Shown: piece after piece, positions 23,586 through 34,083 of the stretch | Position numbering within the stretch: the first letter of the stretch is position 1 | How the letters are laid out: the number at the start of each line of letters is the position of its first letter | NCBI GenBank assembly: GCA_004369085.1 | Contig: ML210146.1 | Location: forward strand, 434,001 to 498,000 | Direction of reading: 5' to 3' | Length of the DNA: 64,000 nt | From: Coprinopsis marcescibilis | Lineage: Eukaryota > Basidiomycota > Agaricomycetes > Agaricales > Psathyrellaceae | Position numbers and translations under genes: made by a program | The notes under the pieces: generated by a model | Database searches by the model: none | Seen by the model: only the letters and a program-made list of their open reading frames with translations | What the model was told of the DNA's origin: nothing

Positions 23586-24346
23586 CTACCAGAACTTGCG
23601 AGGGCGAGGGAAGTTGGGAGAAAAGTCCACACTCAATTGGAGGCAAAGCATATCGTCATCTTCAACGGTATACCCTTCAACGAAGACGTGAAACTTGGCT
23701 GTAATGCAACGATGAGCATAGCCAGTGCAAACGACCGCGAGTATCTTACCTCTTGGGACTTCCTTGGGCAAAGCTACTGTCTGCTCGATTTCATAAGGAC
23801 CAGGCTCAACAGGGCATTGAACGGTTGCGTTGGCATTGCGACTATAACGGTGATGAGCATCATTTCTTCTTAACAGGGGCTCCGAACAACGTACGCTTCT
23901 TCACAAACGTCGAATGTCTTTGACAACAATTTCACAAGACCGACCTTGACGGTCACATCAGCATAAGCACCATCCTAGTCCTCAATTAGTACGCGTGTGA
24001 GGTTAGGTAGTGAGAATAGAACTTGCCTCAATCCTCTCCAGAACGTTGGCCTTGACCTTGACGGTGAGGTCTTGACCAGGCTTTGGAGGATCTGGGTAGA
24101 CTTCGATGGAGATGACCTGGATGGGAAGATCCGGTGACCCTGGAGACTGGTCAGGGAGACGCACGACGTTTGTTCCTTGGAAAGAGACGCACCACAGTCT
24201 GTGTAGGACCACTTGTCGCCGGTGGCCTTGATAGGGCCTTCTGGGGCGACGAGGGCTACCTGGGCGTCATTGGCAGCGATGGGGTTAGCCAACACAGATG
24301 AGGCAGAAAGAACAGCAGAAAGGAGGGTTATGGATGGCCAGCGCAT
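23586..24346 (-). CDS. NPC2: Secreted ML-domain lipid transfer protein (NPC2 / PG-PI transfer protein)
   Basis: Binds sterol or phospholipid in the vacuole or secretory lumen. It starts MRWPSITLLSAVLSASSVLA (signal peptide) at 24346. It continues GDKWSYTDCG, spliced to SPDLPIQVISIEVYPDPPKP and GQDLTVKVKANVLERIE. A GC-AG intron (23975-24026) then leads to DGAYADVTVKVG. Later exons give PVEPGPYEIEQTVALPKEVP and KFHVFVEGYTVEDDDMLCLQ, ending FPRPRKFW at 23586. The Cys pattern, the Asp-Cys-Gly after the leader and the Pro-Gly-Pro-Tyr segment fit the ML family. Length and order are normal. Confidence 0.9.
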
Positions 24347-24568
24347 TCTGTGTAGTCGGTTGGTCGAACAGTGGTCACAGTTAGAGTCAGCGTCACCGGT
24401 CACCACTGACCCCCTTAGGTAGTTTCCTTTGACGTAACCTACTTCCGCTTTAGGAACTGAACACAGCCCCTGACTGACTGGACAGCCATCACCTTTGTGC
24501 GATGCTCTGCGGGCCTACTGCCCGTCTCACCTCTTTCTTTCTTCCACCATCTCCTCCTCATCCTAGAC

Positions 24569-25759
24569 ATGCCCAGGGACTACTGCTGCTGCGCGTTCCC
24601 TCTCGTTAATGCAGGGATCTATGCCACCTTGACTGAGCAGTTCATAATTTCAATTGCTGTTGGAGTATTGTCCGTAGCAACTCCGTATGGTCTGTCTCCT
24701 CTCATAACCTTCTTGGACTCTATCTCACAAAAGTGCTACTGGCAGTCGTCGGTGTATCAATTCCTGGATTTGGACCTTGGATTCTGGCCGGTGCATGCTT
24801 TGCAGTTGCGGCCGCCCAGGTCTTAGGTTACTTAGGTGTCGCGCGGGTAGGAAAAGCCGTTGCCTTGCACCGCCTGCTGCGATCTGAACATGATTTCTTT
24901 AGGAAAAGCCAAAGCTCTATCGCAAATATGTTGTCTTCCATGGCCTCCTTCTTCTGGTCGCATTCTCGGTAGCAGCTGTATGGATCATTATGTCCGCAGC
25001 TCGCCACAGAAATGCCAAAGACCGGTGCATCTCCGATTTCTTTAACGACACATCCTCGCCGGGTGACCAGGGAGACACCCTATGCACGATCTTCCCTTGG
25101 GTAGACGTTGGGATTATGGGTGGTTTATGGGTGATTCTTGGGGCTTTCCACGTGAGTATAAGGCGTTGACAAATTGTATCTGTTTCCTCACAAAGACCTA
25201 GATTTATCTATTTGTCGTCGTCTCGTCTTATGGGAAGTTGCAAAGACAAGATCACAACGATTACGACCGATTGTACGACCCGACCCAACCGCTCACCAAG
25301 GATACTGTTCCTTTGGAAGAGCGAAAAGATACTTGGGATTCTAGGGTATCTGCCGAGGGATTGAGGGCAGAGAACGGCGTTGACAACGTTGGCCGACATC
25401 GCCATAATCCAAGCACTGCAAGTGCTTCTGACATCATCAATGAGCCATATCAGCAACCCTCCAACTATCAGTACAACTATTCCGGCTACAACCCATATTC
25501 TGACGAGCCGTCATACCCATCATATGCCCATACCCAGCAAGCAGTCCCAACTCCAATTGCGGGATACTATAGCGCGGCAAACGACTCAACTTTGGATAGA
25601 CCATCACAGGCACAACCCCACCCTGGTAAGTCCTAACTTCTGCTAAACTCATGCTTGGGGTGGGTTACTCTACCCCTTCTATGATTTGAATCTGACTATT
25701 GAATCTCGACAGCCGAGGGTCAGTTCGGGCGTAAAACCCCGCGTATTCTTGAGTCGTGA
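24569..25759 (+). CDS. Tetraspan membrane protein of unknown function
   Basis: I recognise a common Agaricomycete family without a known function. It starts MPRDYCCCAFPLVNAGIYAT; the Cys cluster could be palmitoylated. Four hydrophobic segments follow: LTEQFIISIAVGVLSVATP, GFGPWILAGACFAVAAAQVL, then one near FHGLLLLVAFSVAAVWIIMS, and one near GIMGGLWVILGAFHIYLFVV. The loop between TM3 and TM4 contains Cys pairs. The cytoplasmic tail is long and rich in Tyr, Pro, Asn and Ser, with PYSDEPSYPSYAHTQQ. A final intron (25625-25712) joins HP to AEGQFGRKTPRILES, with the stop at 25757-25759. The layout recalls tetraspanin-like scaffolds, but the CCG motif of true tetraspanins was not seen. Confidence 0.75.
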
Positions 25760-26542
25760 TCACTTTCTTCAGCGTTTCTTCCAGTACGGACTTTACGGAC
25801 ATATGCCACTGTATGCTATCTGCTTGCTTAATATTTATCTCAGGCCCTGAATCAAACCAGCTTCGTGAATTTCAACTGCAACCACATATGAGAAGCGCAT
25901 TATTCCGAGTAGCCAAGTAAAGGAAGCCAACTTGCTAACATCCCCCGAGCAGATGCTTTCCACGAGCGATGTTATCGGTCATCATAAACCCAGAACGCTT
26001 CTGTGTATCGCGTTGAATAAATCTGAAGGATCAGCTAAAACGTGTTGAACACGCTTGGGGCAGTTCGTGGGAATGGTACCGGGAGGAGGGAATGGTCTGT
26101 CGGACTAATTTCTTAAGCCTCATTGTCCCTGCGTGCTCTAGCCGTGTCGCAGTTGTCCATTTCCGTTCCCCTTGATGTCAGTTTTGCCGCAACCCCGCCC
26201 GGGTATCTTGTCAACTAATGATCTTCTCACTCAACCCAGGACAATAAGTTGCAGATAAAACGTGGTAACCAGCCTCCTGTTCTCCAGCCCCTTCCTTTGT
26301 CCGCGACACAGGTCTGGGGAAATGTCCCAATTGTTGCACACATAATCAAGCAAGCTTGACGATTACAACGAGTGCTTCATTCTCTATCCAAACATCAAGT
26401 CCCCTGTATATATTGTGCTGTGCATTAACAGTACGACTGCCAACGGTGATTCCTTCCACCCTAGTTTTTGCTTTGAACTTATTCTCTATTCTTTTCCCTT
26501 CCTACAGCGTCAGTGACGCTCACTCGATTGTTTTATTTTGAT
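25760..26542. other. Intergenic region upstream of small WRD gene B
   Basis: 783 bases with no motif-bearing open frame. A TATATA string near 26406, about 137 bases before the downstream ATG, is a possible promoter element. I see nothing else. Confidence 0.45.
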
Positions 26543-26963
26543 ATGCCTGCACTGGTGCAATCCTACGACGTCCTTCTGGACATCATCAACGATATGCACG
26601 ATGCCATATCCGTCCAACTTCTCCGCGACTATGACCGAAACACAGGGGCGGTCATCCTTCTCCACCCCACAGAATCAATTACCCTCGTCCTGGAGTCTGG
26701 CTCTTCGTATCGATACGCCGTAAAATGCAGAACCAAAGTGGCGAACGTGACGTAGAAACCTTTATCTGATTTAGTGTCCGGATGCACCCTGATTTTGGAT
26801 TAGTGCGCGATCGTGGAGGGACATTCAATGCTACATTTCACACCTATTTGCGACCACCCCAGAAAATTCTTCGCCGTCTTCGAATCGTGATCTACCCGTC
26901 AACGGCGTCAGTGTCGATCTCCTCTGGTGTGATCACCGCTTTTGTATTTGGCCGGAAACATAA
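26543..26963 (+). CDS. Small orphan protein with WRD motif, copy B
   Basis: Unknown function; paralogue of copy A at 22653-23072. Exon 1 (26543-26751) encodes MPALVQSYDVLLDIINDMHD and then HPTESITLVLESGSSYRYAV. An intron (26752-26803) joins AC|T, giving VT-ARSWRDIQCYISHLF. Exon 2 (26804-26963) then ends DLLWCDHRFCIWPET with TAA at 26961-26963. Exon 2 length is an exact multiple from the junction. The intron sits at the same place as in copy A, just before the Trp-Arg-Asp, so the two genes share ancestry. The copies lie 3.5 kb apart on opposite strands, flanking the NPC2-like and tetraspan genes. Confidence 0.72.
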
Positions 26964-27733
26964 GCTTCCACTAAAGGTGACTTGGCTTTTTATTTTTTGA
27001 CCCTTCTGTAGCTGAAAACAATCCTTTGTCAGGGCTGTTTGCGAAACATCGGAAAGCAACCGAATGTTCGCGATGCATTGGTCTGGGTCGGGATCCAGCC
27101 TGTGCAAGAACGCCTCGTGCCTTCACATCGACTTCGTTCTTTCGGAAAGTTTGCCTCATGCTCGCCTCATGCTGAGCGAGATGAGCACTACGAGCGCAGG
27201 CGACGTAGGACGGGATCTGTAAAATTGTTGCCAGTTGACCCGGTGACCTTCATCGCAATAATAGAGCGAGATCTAGGGTCAAATGTGAAGGGTTCATGGA
27301 CATTATCACCTCATCGTCGACGTATTCCAGGTACAAGATTAATCATAGTGATGCAATGCCGAACAAACCTCTGTTACCGAACCCATGGATAGTTGCAATG
27401 GGCGAACTCTTTTTTCTGTTGTGCAGCTGGTATTAGTATATATTACGGGCACCCTTAACGTACATGAAGAAAACAGGTTCGGAGGCTATCAAGGATGTGA
27501 TCGTTGCTTATACTTTCCGTTAAAGGCCGTCTGAAGGGTCAGTATTTTGGAGGGTTGCGGTCGCTCATGACCCAAGCGGCCACGAGCAATGTCCAGGACG
27601 CTCCTTGTTTCTCCAACGTGTTTCCGTCCGGCAATGGGGCGCGGTGCGGAGTTTCGATTGTCCTTCTCTTTCTTCGCTTCGTATAACGTTTTAAGGGCAA
27701 GCGGCGTCGCTAATAGCTGGTCCTGAAAACGGG
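26964..27733. other. Convergent intergenic region
   Basis: 770 bases between the stop of the WRD copy B gene and the end of the mitochondrial bL17 gene. A 117-codon plus-strand frame (27039-27392) is Arg-rich, without motif or splice support, and was not called. Confidence 0.5.
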
Positions 27734-28483
27734 TTAGACCAATGTAAAAAGTCCAGGTGGAAGATTTAATCGTACGGCATGTTCTTTGGCCCTCTGACCC
27801 AATTCCTGCAAGGACGTGGGACCACGGTACTTGAGGAGTTTCTGCACATTCCAGGCCGTCATAGGACGCAGTACATCGGTTTTCCCCTCCTTTGCTGACT
27901 TGAGGATTCCTTCAGCGTCCTGGGCACCGTTCTTGATTAAAGAGCCCAGCCCTTCCTTCCCCAACTGGTTCTGCACGATATCCCAACCGGCCGCCCGAGC
28001 CGTCATTTCCCACCGCATATCCTGAGGATTGTCCACCAGTTCGAGTATGGCGGCAGGTGCATTGTCACCCTTTCGGTTTCCGAGTTTCAGTACGCGAGTG
28101 TAACCTCCTGGCCTGTCGGCGTAGCGTTTCGTGTAGGTTTCGATCAGCTTTTGGAGTGCAATCGGCTTCAACAGGAATGCTGAGGCCCGGGATTCACTGC
28201 CAGCACTCCCCTTCTTGCCCATGGTGATGATCTGTAGACAACACTCTGTCAGAAAAGCAACAATGAGCTTGAAACGACATGCCTTCTCTGCCAGCCTAGC
28301 AGTATCCTTCGCCTTCGGTAGAGTTGTCTTGATGCGCTCATGCTCGAACAGTGACGTGACCAAATTCCTGGGGGTATGTGAGCGATAAAGGACGCGTTGA
28401 GTAGAGAAGAATACTCACCGAAGCATTAGCATTCGGTGGGACGAAGTCCGCGAGTGTTTGCGAAACGCTATGCCATGCTTCAT
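27734..28483 (-). CDS. Mitochondrial large ribosomal subunit protein bL17m
   Basis: Component of the mitochondrial 54S/39S ribosomal subunit (bacterial L17 family; Mrpl8 in yeast). Exon 1 starts at 28483 with MKHGIAFRKHSRTSSHRMLM, the conserved L17 N-terminus. It continues NLVTSLFEHERIKTTLPKAK. After an intron near 28230 come LQKLIETYTKRYADRPGGYT and RVLKLGNRKGDNAPAAILEL, completing the L17 domain. A mitochondrial C-terminal extension of about 80 residues ends LPPGLFTLV at 27734. There is no separate cleavable presequence, as is common for this protein. It is one of two mitochondrial genes in this stretch (with ACP at 30.3 kb). Confidence 0.9.
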
Positions 28484-28680
28484 GATGGCGGTTGACCGAC
28501 TGCTACTAACAGGGTTTGAACCAAGGCGCGTCGCGACATCGAAATTTTGAAGTCCTGATTCCCACGACAAACCGACAAGTGCGGACGCGACCGTGGTGCT
28601 GTTCCTATTACCGTGTGTCTGACTTAAGAGCCAATAGTCATCTTCGATTTCAAATTGCATTGTCATATTATTGCATAGTA

Positions 28681-29977
28681 TTATAAACCAAATTCATAGC
28701 GCCTGACGCCTTTGAACTGACCCGCGAACTCTATCCGAAAGACATGTCCAGAATCTGGATATTCGGACTGCCGACTTGCGTCTCCTCCAATAGCGCCGCA
28801 ATGCGCACTCGTAACAAAGAGCTGGTCGTCATTGTCCCCTTGTCACACATGATTATTCGTGAGCATATCAATATGTCTAGGTAAAAACCCACCTCCGAAG
28901 CAACATGATGTGATATTAAGGGCTTTCGGAAATAAGATCTCGAAGTTGACTATGCCTTCTGGGGAAAAGCGCACGACTCTCGAGCCACCCCATCTGAGTT
29001 TGAAGAGGTAAGGGAGCTGCACAGCCTTTGAACCGACAACGCACCTCGCGCTCCAGATAAATCCCTCGATATCGACGCAGAGGCCGTCACAGAATGAGGA
29101 TGGGGAGAAACCTTTGGAAACCGCATCGATCAACAACCGCCGGTTGGAAAGTTGACCATCGTTATACTCGTAACAGTAAATCTTGTTGACCAATGAGTCA
29201 GTGAAGTACCTTGTTTAGGATTAGTGACAAAGTTTAGCAGAGTATGAGGCCGACGAACATAGTCTTGTCGTCTGGGCTCCAGGCGAGACCGTTGCAATCC
29301 TACGGTTGGTTCATGCATGTGAATATACTCGGCTGTGTCTATCACCAAACACCTACTGTAAAAGGAGAGTCTACCATTTCACAGCTGTTGTCGGAAGGAT
29401 CGTAACGATATAAACGCCCAGGGACCCCATGCTCGGGGGAGGTGATTGTTCCTGCAAAGAAGCGACCCTTTGAATCGCACGCTCCGTCGTTGAAACGCGT
29501 GTAGGGCTGTTCGTTGTCGAGCAGAGGTTTTGCGATGTATTCTAGCGTGGAATTATCCCCAATTAGTGCAAAGCCTTTGGAAGCTACGCATGCAAGCTGG
29601 AGGTAACAATGAGAGTGTTGCAAAAGAAATGCGGCAAGGGACTGACCCCTTTCCCGCCTTTGCGGAGAGCTAAACACGACACTGGATCCGGGAAAGTCTC
29701 GACGACAACATCACAAGAGCGTGTGGTGACGTGAAAGACCTGGGTCGGGAAAGGGTGAGCCACAGTCAATATCTTGATATTGGATGTAAAACCTTTCTTT
29801 CGGCGATGTCAACGAAGTGTAGAGTGGATGTCCTGTGATCGTAAAGAGGACCTGTTACGAGTCGGCTTAAGCTTTAGGGGGAAGAAACAATAATCGCAAA
29901 AGGTGATGACCTTCACCCAGGGTGCAACCTATACTAAGCCAAGGTTCATTCACGACCAGTGTGTTGGAAGTAGCCAT
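28681..29977 (-). CDS. SMP-30/gluconolactonase/regucalcin-like lactonase
   Basis: Six-bladed beta-propeller of the SMP-30 family, predicted to hydrolyse sugar lactones such as gluconolactone with a divalent metal. The start at 29977 gives MATSNTLVVNEPWLSIGCTL. Splicing G|GT gives LGEGPLYDHRTSTLHFVDIA, with the metal-binding Glu, then VFHVTTRSCDVVVETFPDP. Further motifs are RFNDGACDSKGRFFAGTI (metal-binding Asn), DCNGLAWSPDDKTMYFTDSL and FCDGLCVDIEGFIWSARWGG (metal/catalytic Asp). The C-terminal exon encodes QLFVTSAHCGAIGGDAS and ends at 28681. No signal peptide is present, so it should be cytosolic. All metal ligands of the family are visible. Confidence 0.88.
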
Positions 29978-30334
29978 GTCCGGGGCCGTTACGCAACAGT
30001 TTGCAGAATATTGCCATTAACGTTGAGACTGACCCGCTTTATATATCCTTGTTGTGACCTGGAGGCAAAAATGGCGTTGAGTGGCCCAGGAACCTGGATT
30101 CCGCCCATCATTGTTGGGGAGTAATAAGCGAACACTTGGAGTGTCGGCTGACGCAAGGATGGTACGGACTTGGAATCTTGGGGTTTAAAAAGCGGCAAAC
30201 CGGTTACCAATCTAGCAGCAATCGCATGGATCTCCTTAGAAAAGGCATTGCAAAGAATTACAAAAAGAAAACAATGATGATTGGTGGAAGCAATGTAAAA
30301 GTACGGATTATGCCGAGCGGAAGTATCAGCGAGA
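29978..30334. other. Intergenic region
   Basis: 357 bases upstream of the lactonase start and downstream of the ACP stop. It should contain the lactonase promoter. The short open frames have no motif. Confidence 0.45.
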
Positions 30335-30925
30335 TTAATGTGCTGGGGTGGGGATAGTCAGTTCGGAAGTAGGACCCTTTTGGTGAAGGAACGTACCTTC
30401 CGGAGTTTTCGCAATATAGTCAATGGCTGGGAAAAGAGAGACAATGAGTTGCAGCCTTCAAGTAAAGAATGCAACGCACCTTGATCCACAGACTGTATTT
30501 GGTCTGCCTCAGCATCTGGAATTTCGATGGAGAACTCCTGTATGATGTGGTGGTCAGCAAAGGATGTTCACAAGAGCGCTGGCAGGGTCCGCACCTCCTC
30601 TACGGCCATTACGACCTCGACAGCATCCAAACTGTCCAGTCCCAAGTCTTTTGAGAACGACGCTTGAGGGGTAAGCTTGAAAGAAAGCGAGATAAGAGAA
30701 CGGGCGACAGATTTGAGAAAGCCAAACGAAAATACCTTGGAAGGGTCGACCTTCTCATACCCCTTCAACACGTCGAAGATACGCGTCTGAATGGCATCGC
30801 GCGACAGACCAGCGCCAGAAGCGTAGGTTGCACGGGGAATATAGTGCTTGTTAGGCACTGCTCGTGGGTTCCAGGCGACACGAGAGAGGAGTGTTGACCT
30901 TGTTGCTAGACGGAGGAAGGACATG
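30335..30925 (-). CDS. ACP1: Mitochondrial acyl carrier protein
   Basis: Carries acyl intermediates on a 4'-phosphopantetheine arm in mitochondrial fatty acid synthesis. It is also a subunit of respiratory complex I and a partner of LYR and iron-sulphur assembly proteins. The start at 30925 gives an Arg/Ser-rich presequence (MSFLRLATRSTLLSRVAWN). The ACP domain begins RDAIQTRIFDVLKGYEKVDP, splices to LTPQASFSKDLGLDSLDAVE (the Ser of DSLD is the pantetheine site) and continues MAVEEEFSIEIPDAEADQIQ. A final intron, gtacg...cag at about 30342-30396, joins G|CA to end TPEAH, the usual fungal ACP terminus, with the stop at 30335. Without that intron the frame would read on with an atypical tail. 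Confidence 0.93.
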
Positions 30926-31605
30926 GCTGCTGACACGAAATGTTCCAACTGGTGACGAAACTCAAGTTGCCAGCTCGAAAACCGGGTAGCTGATGTAAGC
31001 GTCCGGCGTTTCCCGAACAAGGTCAGTGCGGGTCTGAACGCCAAGCCGTTCAAGTACGACTGAACATCGAGTGGACTGGGGAAACAAATCACATTGATAC
31101 AGCCTGCAACATTAGCCGCCAGTTCGCGTAAAGGTACCAGCGTCAACGGCGCGCTGTGCCAAAAGTTGCCAGCCGGCTGTTTGGTCGCCGGCATTTTTCA
31201 CGCTCGACATGCTCGCCATGGTAAATCGAATGCAATGTATACTCTGGGAATACATGTGTTGTTCAGTATATCTTATAACTCGGAACTAGGAGGCGTTCAA
31301 CACGGCTGCAACTAAGAATTTCAAGCGACAAAATCGAGGCAATGCAGACGGCTTCGGGAATTGCCGAAGAACTATCAAGTTGCAAACAAGGTTTGCCGGT
31401 GACTCAGCCACCTGTACCAACGCATTCCCCGAACGCCCAAGCCCCAAAGGCTCAAACGCTCGACTCCTCAAGGTACGTATTGTGTCATCGTCGTCTGCAA
31501 CGTTCTTGGGGCTAACCTCAAACTCCTGCTCGTCCACTTAGGTTCGTTCTCGATCGCGTTTCCCCTGTTTTCGACCTCGAACTGACCGACCGTTAGACCT
31601 CCGAC
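30926..31605. promoter_or_regulatory. Divergent promoter region, ACP / uL13
   Basis: 680 bases between two divergent housekeeping genes. On the plus strand, gtacgt at 31473, a gctaac branch-like site and cttag ending at 31541 form a plausible 69-base intron in the uL13 5' untranslated region. No coding motif is seen. Confidence 0.4.
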
Positions 31606-32368
31606 ATGGCCACTTTCTCGTCGACCCCCATTGTCATTGATGGCAAAGGGCATCTCCTGGGTCGATTGGCATCGATAATTGCGAAGCAGATCCTCAACGG
31701 CCAAAAAATTGTGGTTGTTAGATGCGAAGAGATCAACATCTCTGGCAGCTTCTTCCGGAACAAGGTTCGGTCCATCCACAAAGCACCATGAACCAGTTAT
31801 GCTCACTTTGACAAAGCTCCGGTACCACAACTTCCTCCACAAGCGCCATATCGTCAACCCCAAGAAGTCCGGTCCTTTCCATCACCGAGCACCATCCAAA
31901 ATCCTCTATCGCGCTATCCGCGGCATGATTCCCCACAAGAGCGCACGGGGTGCTGCTGCTCTTGAACGCCTCAAACTCTTCGAAGGTGTTCCTCCTCCAT
32001 ACGACCGCAAAAAGCGCATGGTTGTTCCTGAAGCTTTGAGGGTCCTGAGGTTGAAGCCTGGCCGCAAATTCTGCACTGTCAAGGTGAGTCGACAAGGCAA
32101 GCTTGCGAGTGATAGCATACTTATGCCAATGACAGCGTCTGTCTCATGAAGTTGGCTGGGGTTACAAGGATGTTGTGGATCGTTTGGAGGAGAAGAGGAA
32201 GATCAAGGCTCAGGCCTTCCATGAGCGCAAGGTGGGTTGGTGTCTGGACATGTTGCTTTATGTGGAACCTTATCTTGGACAATACAGCTTGCCGCCGTCA
32301 AGCTCCGCCAAAAGGCCCTTGCGGATAACACGTCGTCGTTCCCTCAGCTTGCGCAATTGGGATTCTAA
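31606..32368 (+). CDS. RPL16: Cytosolic large-subunit ribosomal protein uL13 (L16/L13a)
   Basis: Structural protein of the cytosolic 60S subunit. Exon 1 encodes [20 protein letters not shown] and [19 protein letters not shown], spliced to [20 protein letters not shown]. The core [20 protein letters not shown] and the [20 protein letters not shown] segment follow. Introns at about 32083-32133 and 32234-32289 lead to [20 protein letters not shown] and the C-terminus [15 protein letters not shown], stop 32366-32368. The introns (50-60 bases) are too short to hold a box C/D snoRNA, unlike those of the mammalian RPL13A gene. Confidence 0.95.
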
Positions 32369-32648
32369 GTGCATAGATAGAGAACGTATAAGCCAACTAT
32401 CCATGTCTATTATGCACACGATGTACATCTCGCGAGGCTTGTTTACTTTATATGCAAGATCATCATTCGAGACTTTGGATAAATTGAGTGACGTTTAGGC
32501 GTGAGATCAAAAAGCGAACGGCGGTGCCCGAAACGGCGACGTGGTAAATAGACAATTTGTCCCACAGCTATTTGCCTGCGATTGCCCTTGACGCTTCTAC
32601 CTTTTTTCTCTCCCTCCTCCTTGTCGTTCCATCCCTCAATTCTCCCAA

Positions 32649-33805
32649 ATGGCCTCCGAATCCACACCTCTAGGCGACTCAAGTATGCTCCTTGCTCTTC
32701 TTTCTTTTTTCAAGATTTAACAGCTTTTTTCCCGCTTTTCTTCCTTGAAATTCTCAGCATCTCCGCCCCACTCACGTTCGCCTTCCCCGGCCGCTGATGA
32801 AACCCTGACTCTCCGCGCTCTGGTTAGCACAAAGGATGCTGGTGTTATTATCGGAAAAGCTGGAAAAAATGTCGCCGATCTGCGAGACCAGACTGGCGTC
32901 AAGGCTGGCGTTAGCAAGGTCATTCCTGGTGTGCATGAGCGGGTCCTCACAGTCTCAGGTAGCGTTGAGGCTGTCGCAAAGGTAATTTGCGCACAACTCA
33001 TGTTTTCATGCCATTTCCTTATCTCTGTTCATAGGCCTACAACATGATCATTTCCCAACTTGTGCTCTCAAATCCCACCACACCCCCCGTTTCTTCGTCC
33101 ACCGTACACACCTCGATCCGACTCTTAATTTCTCATAATCTCATGGGCACCATCATCGGACGCAGCGGCCTCAAAATAAAAGCGATTCAAGATGGCTCTG
33201 GTGCACGAATGGTTGCCTCCAAGGAAATGCTGCCGCAGTCTACGGAGCGTGTCGTTGAAGTCCAAGGCTCTCCCGATTCCATCGGTCGTGCGATTGAAGA
33301 AATTGGAAAGTGTCTTTTGGAAGATTGGGAGAGGGGTCAGGGCACCGTGCTTTTCCATCCCGGTCCTCACGAGGAGCGCACTCCGAGGCGCAGTCACGGA
33401 TATTCTGGTTCGTATTCGGGCAGCGGCGGGGGAGGTCGTCGCTCGACCGGTGAAAATGGCACCCGGAACAGGCCAGCATCTCCCAGCTCTCCTCAATCAC
33501 CCTCCGCCTCCCCAGCAACCAATCTGCGCACCCAAAACATTTCCATTCCCTCCGACATGGTTGGCTGTATCATTGGTCGAAGTGGAACAAAAATTACCGA
33601 AATCCGACGATTGTCGGGTTCGAAGATTTCCATCGCCAAAGCTCCTCACGATGACACCGGTGAACGTATGTTCACCATTGTTGGAACTCCCGAGGCCAAC
33701 GAAAAGGCCTTGTTCTTGCTGTACAATCAGCTGGAGAGCGAGAAGGAGCGGAGGGTCGGGCGTGAAGCCCAACAGCAAGCAGAACTTCAGCAACAGCAAG
33801 AGTAA
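32649..33805 (+). CDS. Triple KH-domain RNA-binding protein (PCBP/Pbp2-like)
   Basis: Probable poly(C)/CU-rich RNA-binding protein acting in mRNA stability or localisation. Exon 1 (MASESTPLGDS) splices A|CA to TSPPHSRSPSPAADE. KH1 contains GVIIGKAGKNVADLRDQTG, KH2 contains GTIIGRSGLKIKAIQDGSG, and KH3 contains GCIIGRSGTKITEIRRLSG; each GxxG loop is intact. A Gly/Ser/Arg-rich linker lies between KH2 and KH3, and the tail is a Gln-rich helix (EAQQQAELQQQQE). One further intron lies at about 32982-33034. The three-KH order with a long KH2-KH3 linker is that of hnRNP E/K and yeast Pbp2/Hek2. Confidence 0.9.
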
Positions 33806-34083
33806 ATGTATAGATCTGTAGGGCCTACTGGTCGACGACAGTCGAATAGATGTTCTTGGGAGAATCTTTGTAGCCGCTGATATTGCCTGTAAAATAGCTC
33901 GTTTCTTGACAGCCGTATCCTAAAAATCCGCCTCTGCCATGCTCTTGTCCAGCCGCTGATATCGATGTACATAACGCTTTGCCATATTTATTAACTGCTC
34001 GAATAAGCGATTAGACTTTTGGTTCTAATCAAAAATTTCCGAGTCGCAGTTTGTTGAAACATCACTCTTGCTTATCTGCTGTC

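Noticed and set aside
20144..26963. Idea that the mannanase, NPC2, tetraspan and WRD genes form one co-regulated cluster
   Set aside because: Genes are on both strands, with no shared upstream motif visible and no biochemical link beyond some being secreted.
27039..27392. 117-codon plus-strand frame after WRD copy B
   Set aside because: Arg-rich chance translation without splice sites; I also tested it as an extension of copy B, which already ends with an in-frame stop.
28495..28530. Box-B-like string on the minus strand (ggttcaaaccc) suggesting a tRNA
   Set aside because: No matching box A at the right distance, no acceptor-stem or anticodon-stem pairing could be made, and it lies just upstream of the bL17m start codon.
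31764..32289. Search for a box C/D snoRNA in uL13 introns, as in mammalian RPL13A
   Set aside because: The three introns are 50-60 bases and show no paired C and D boxes.
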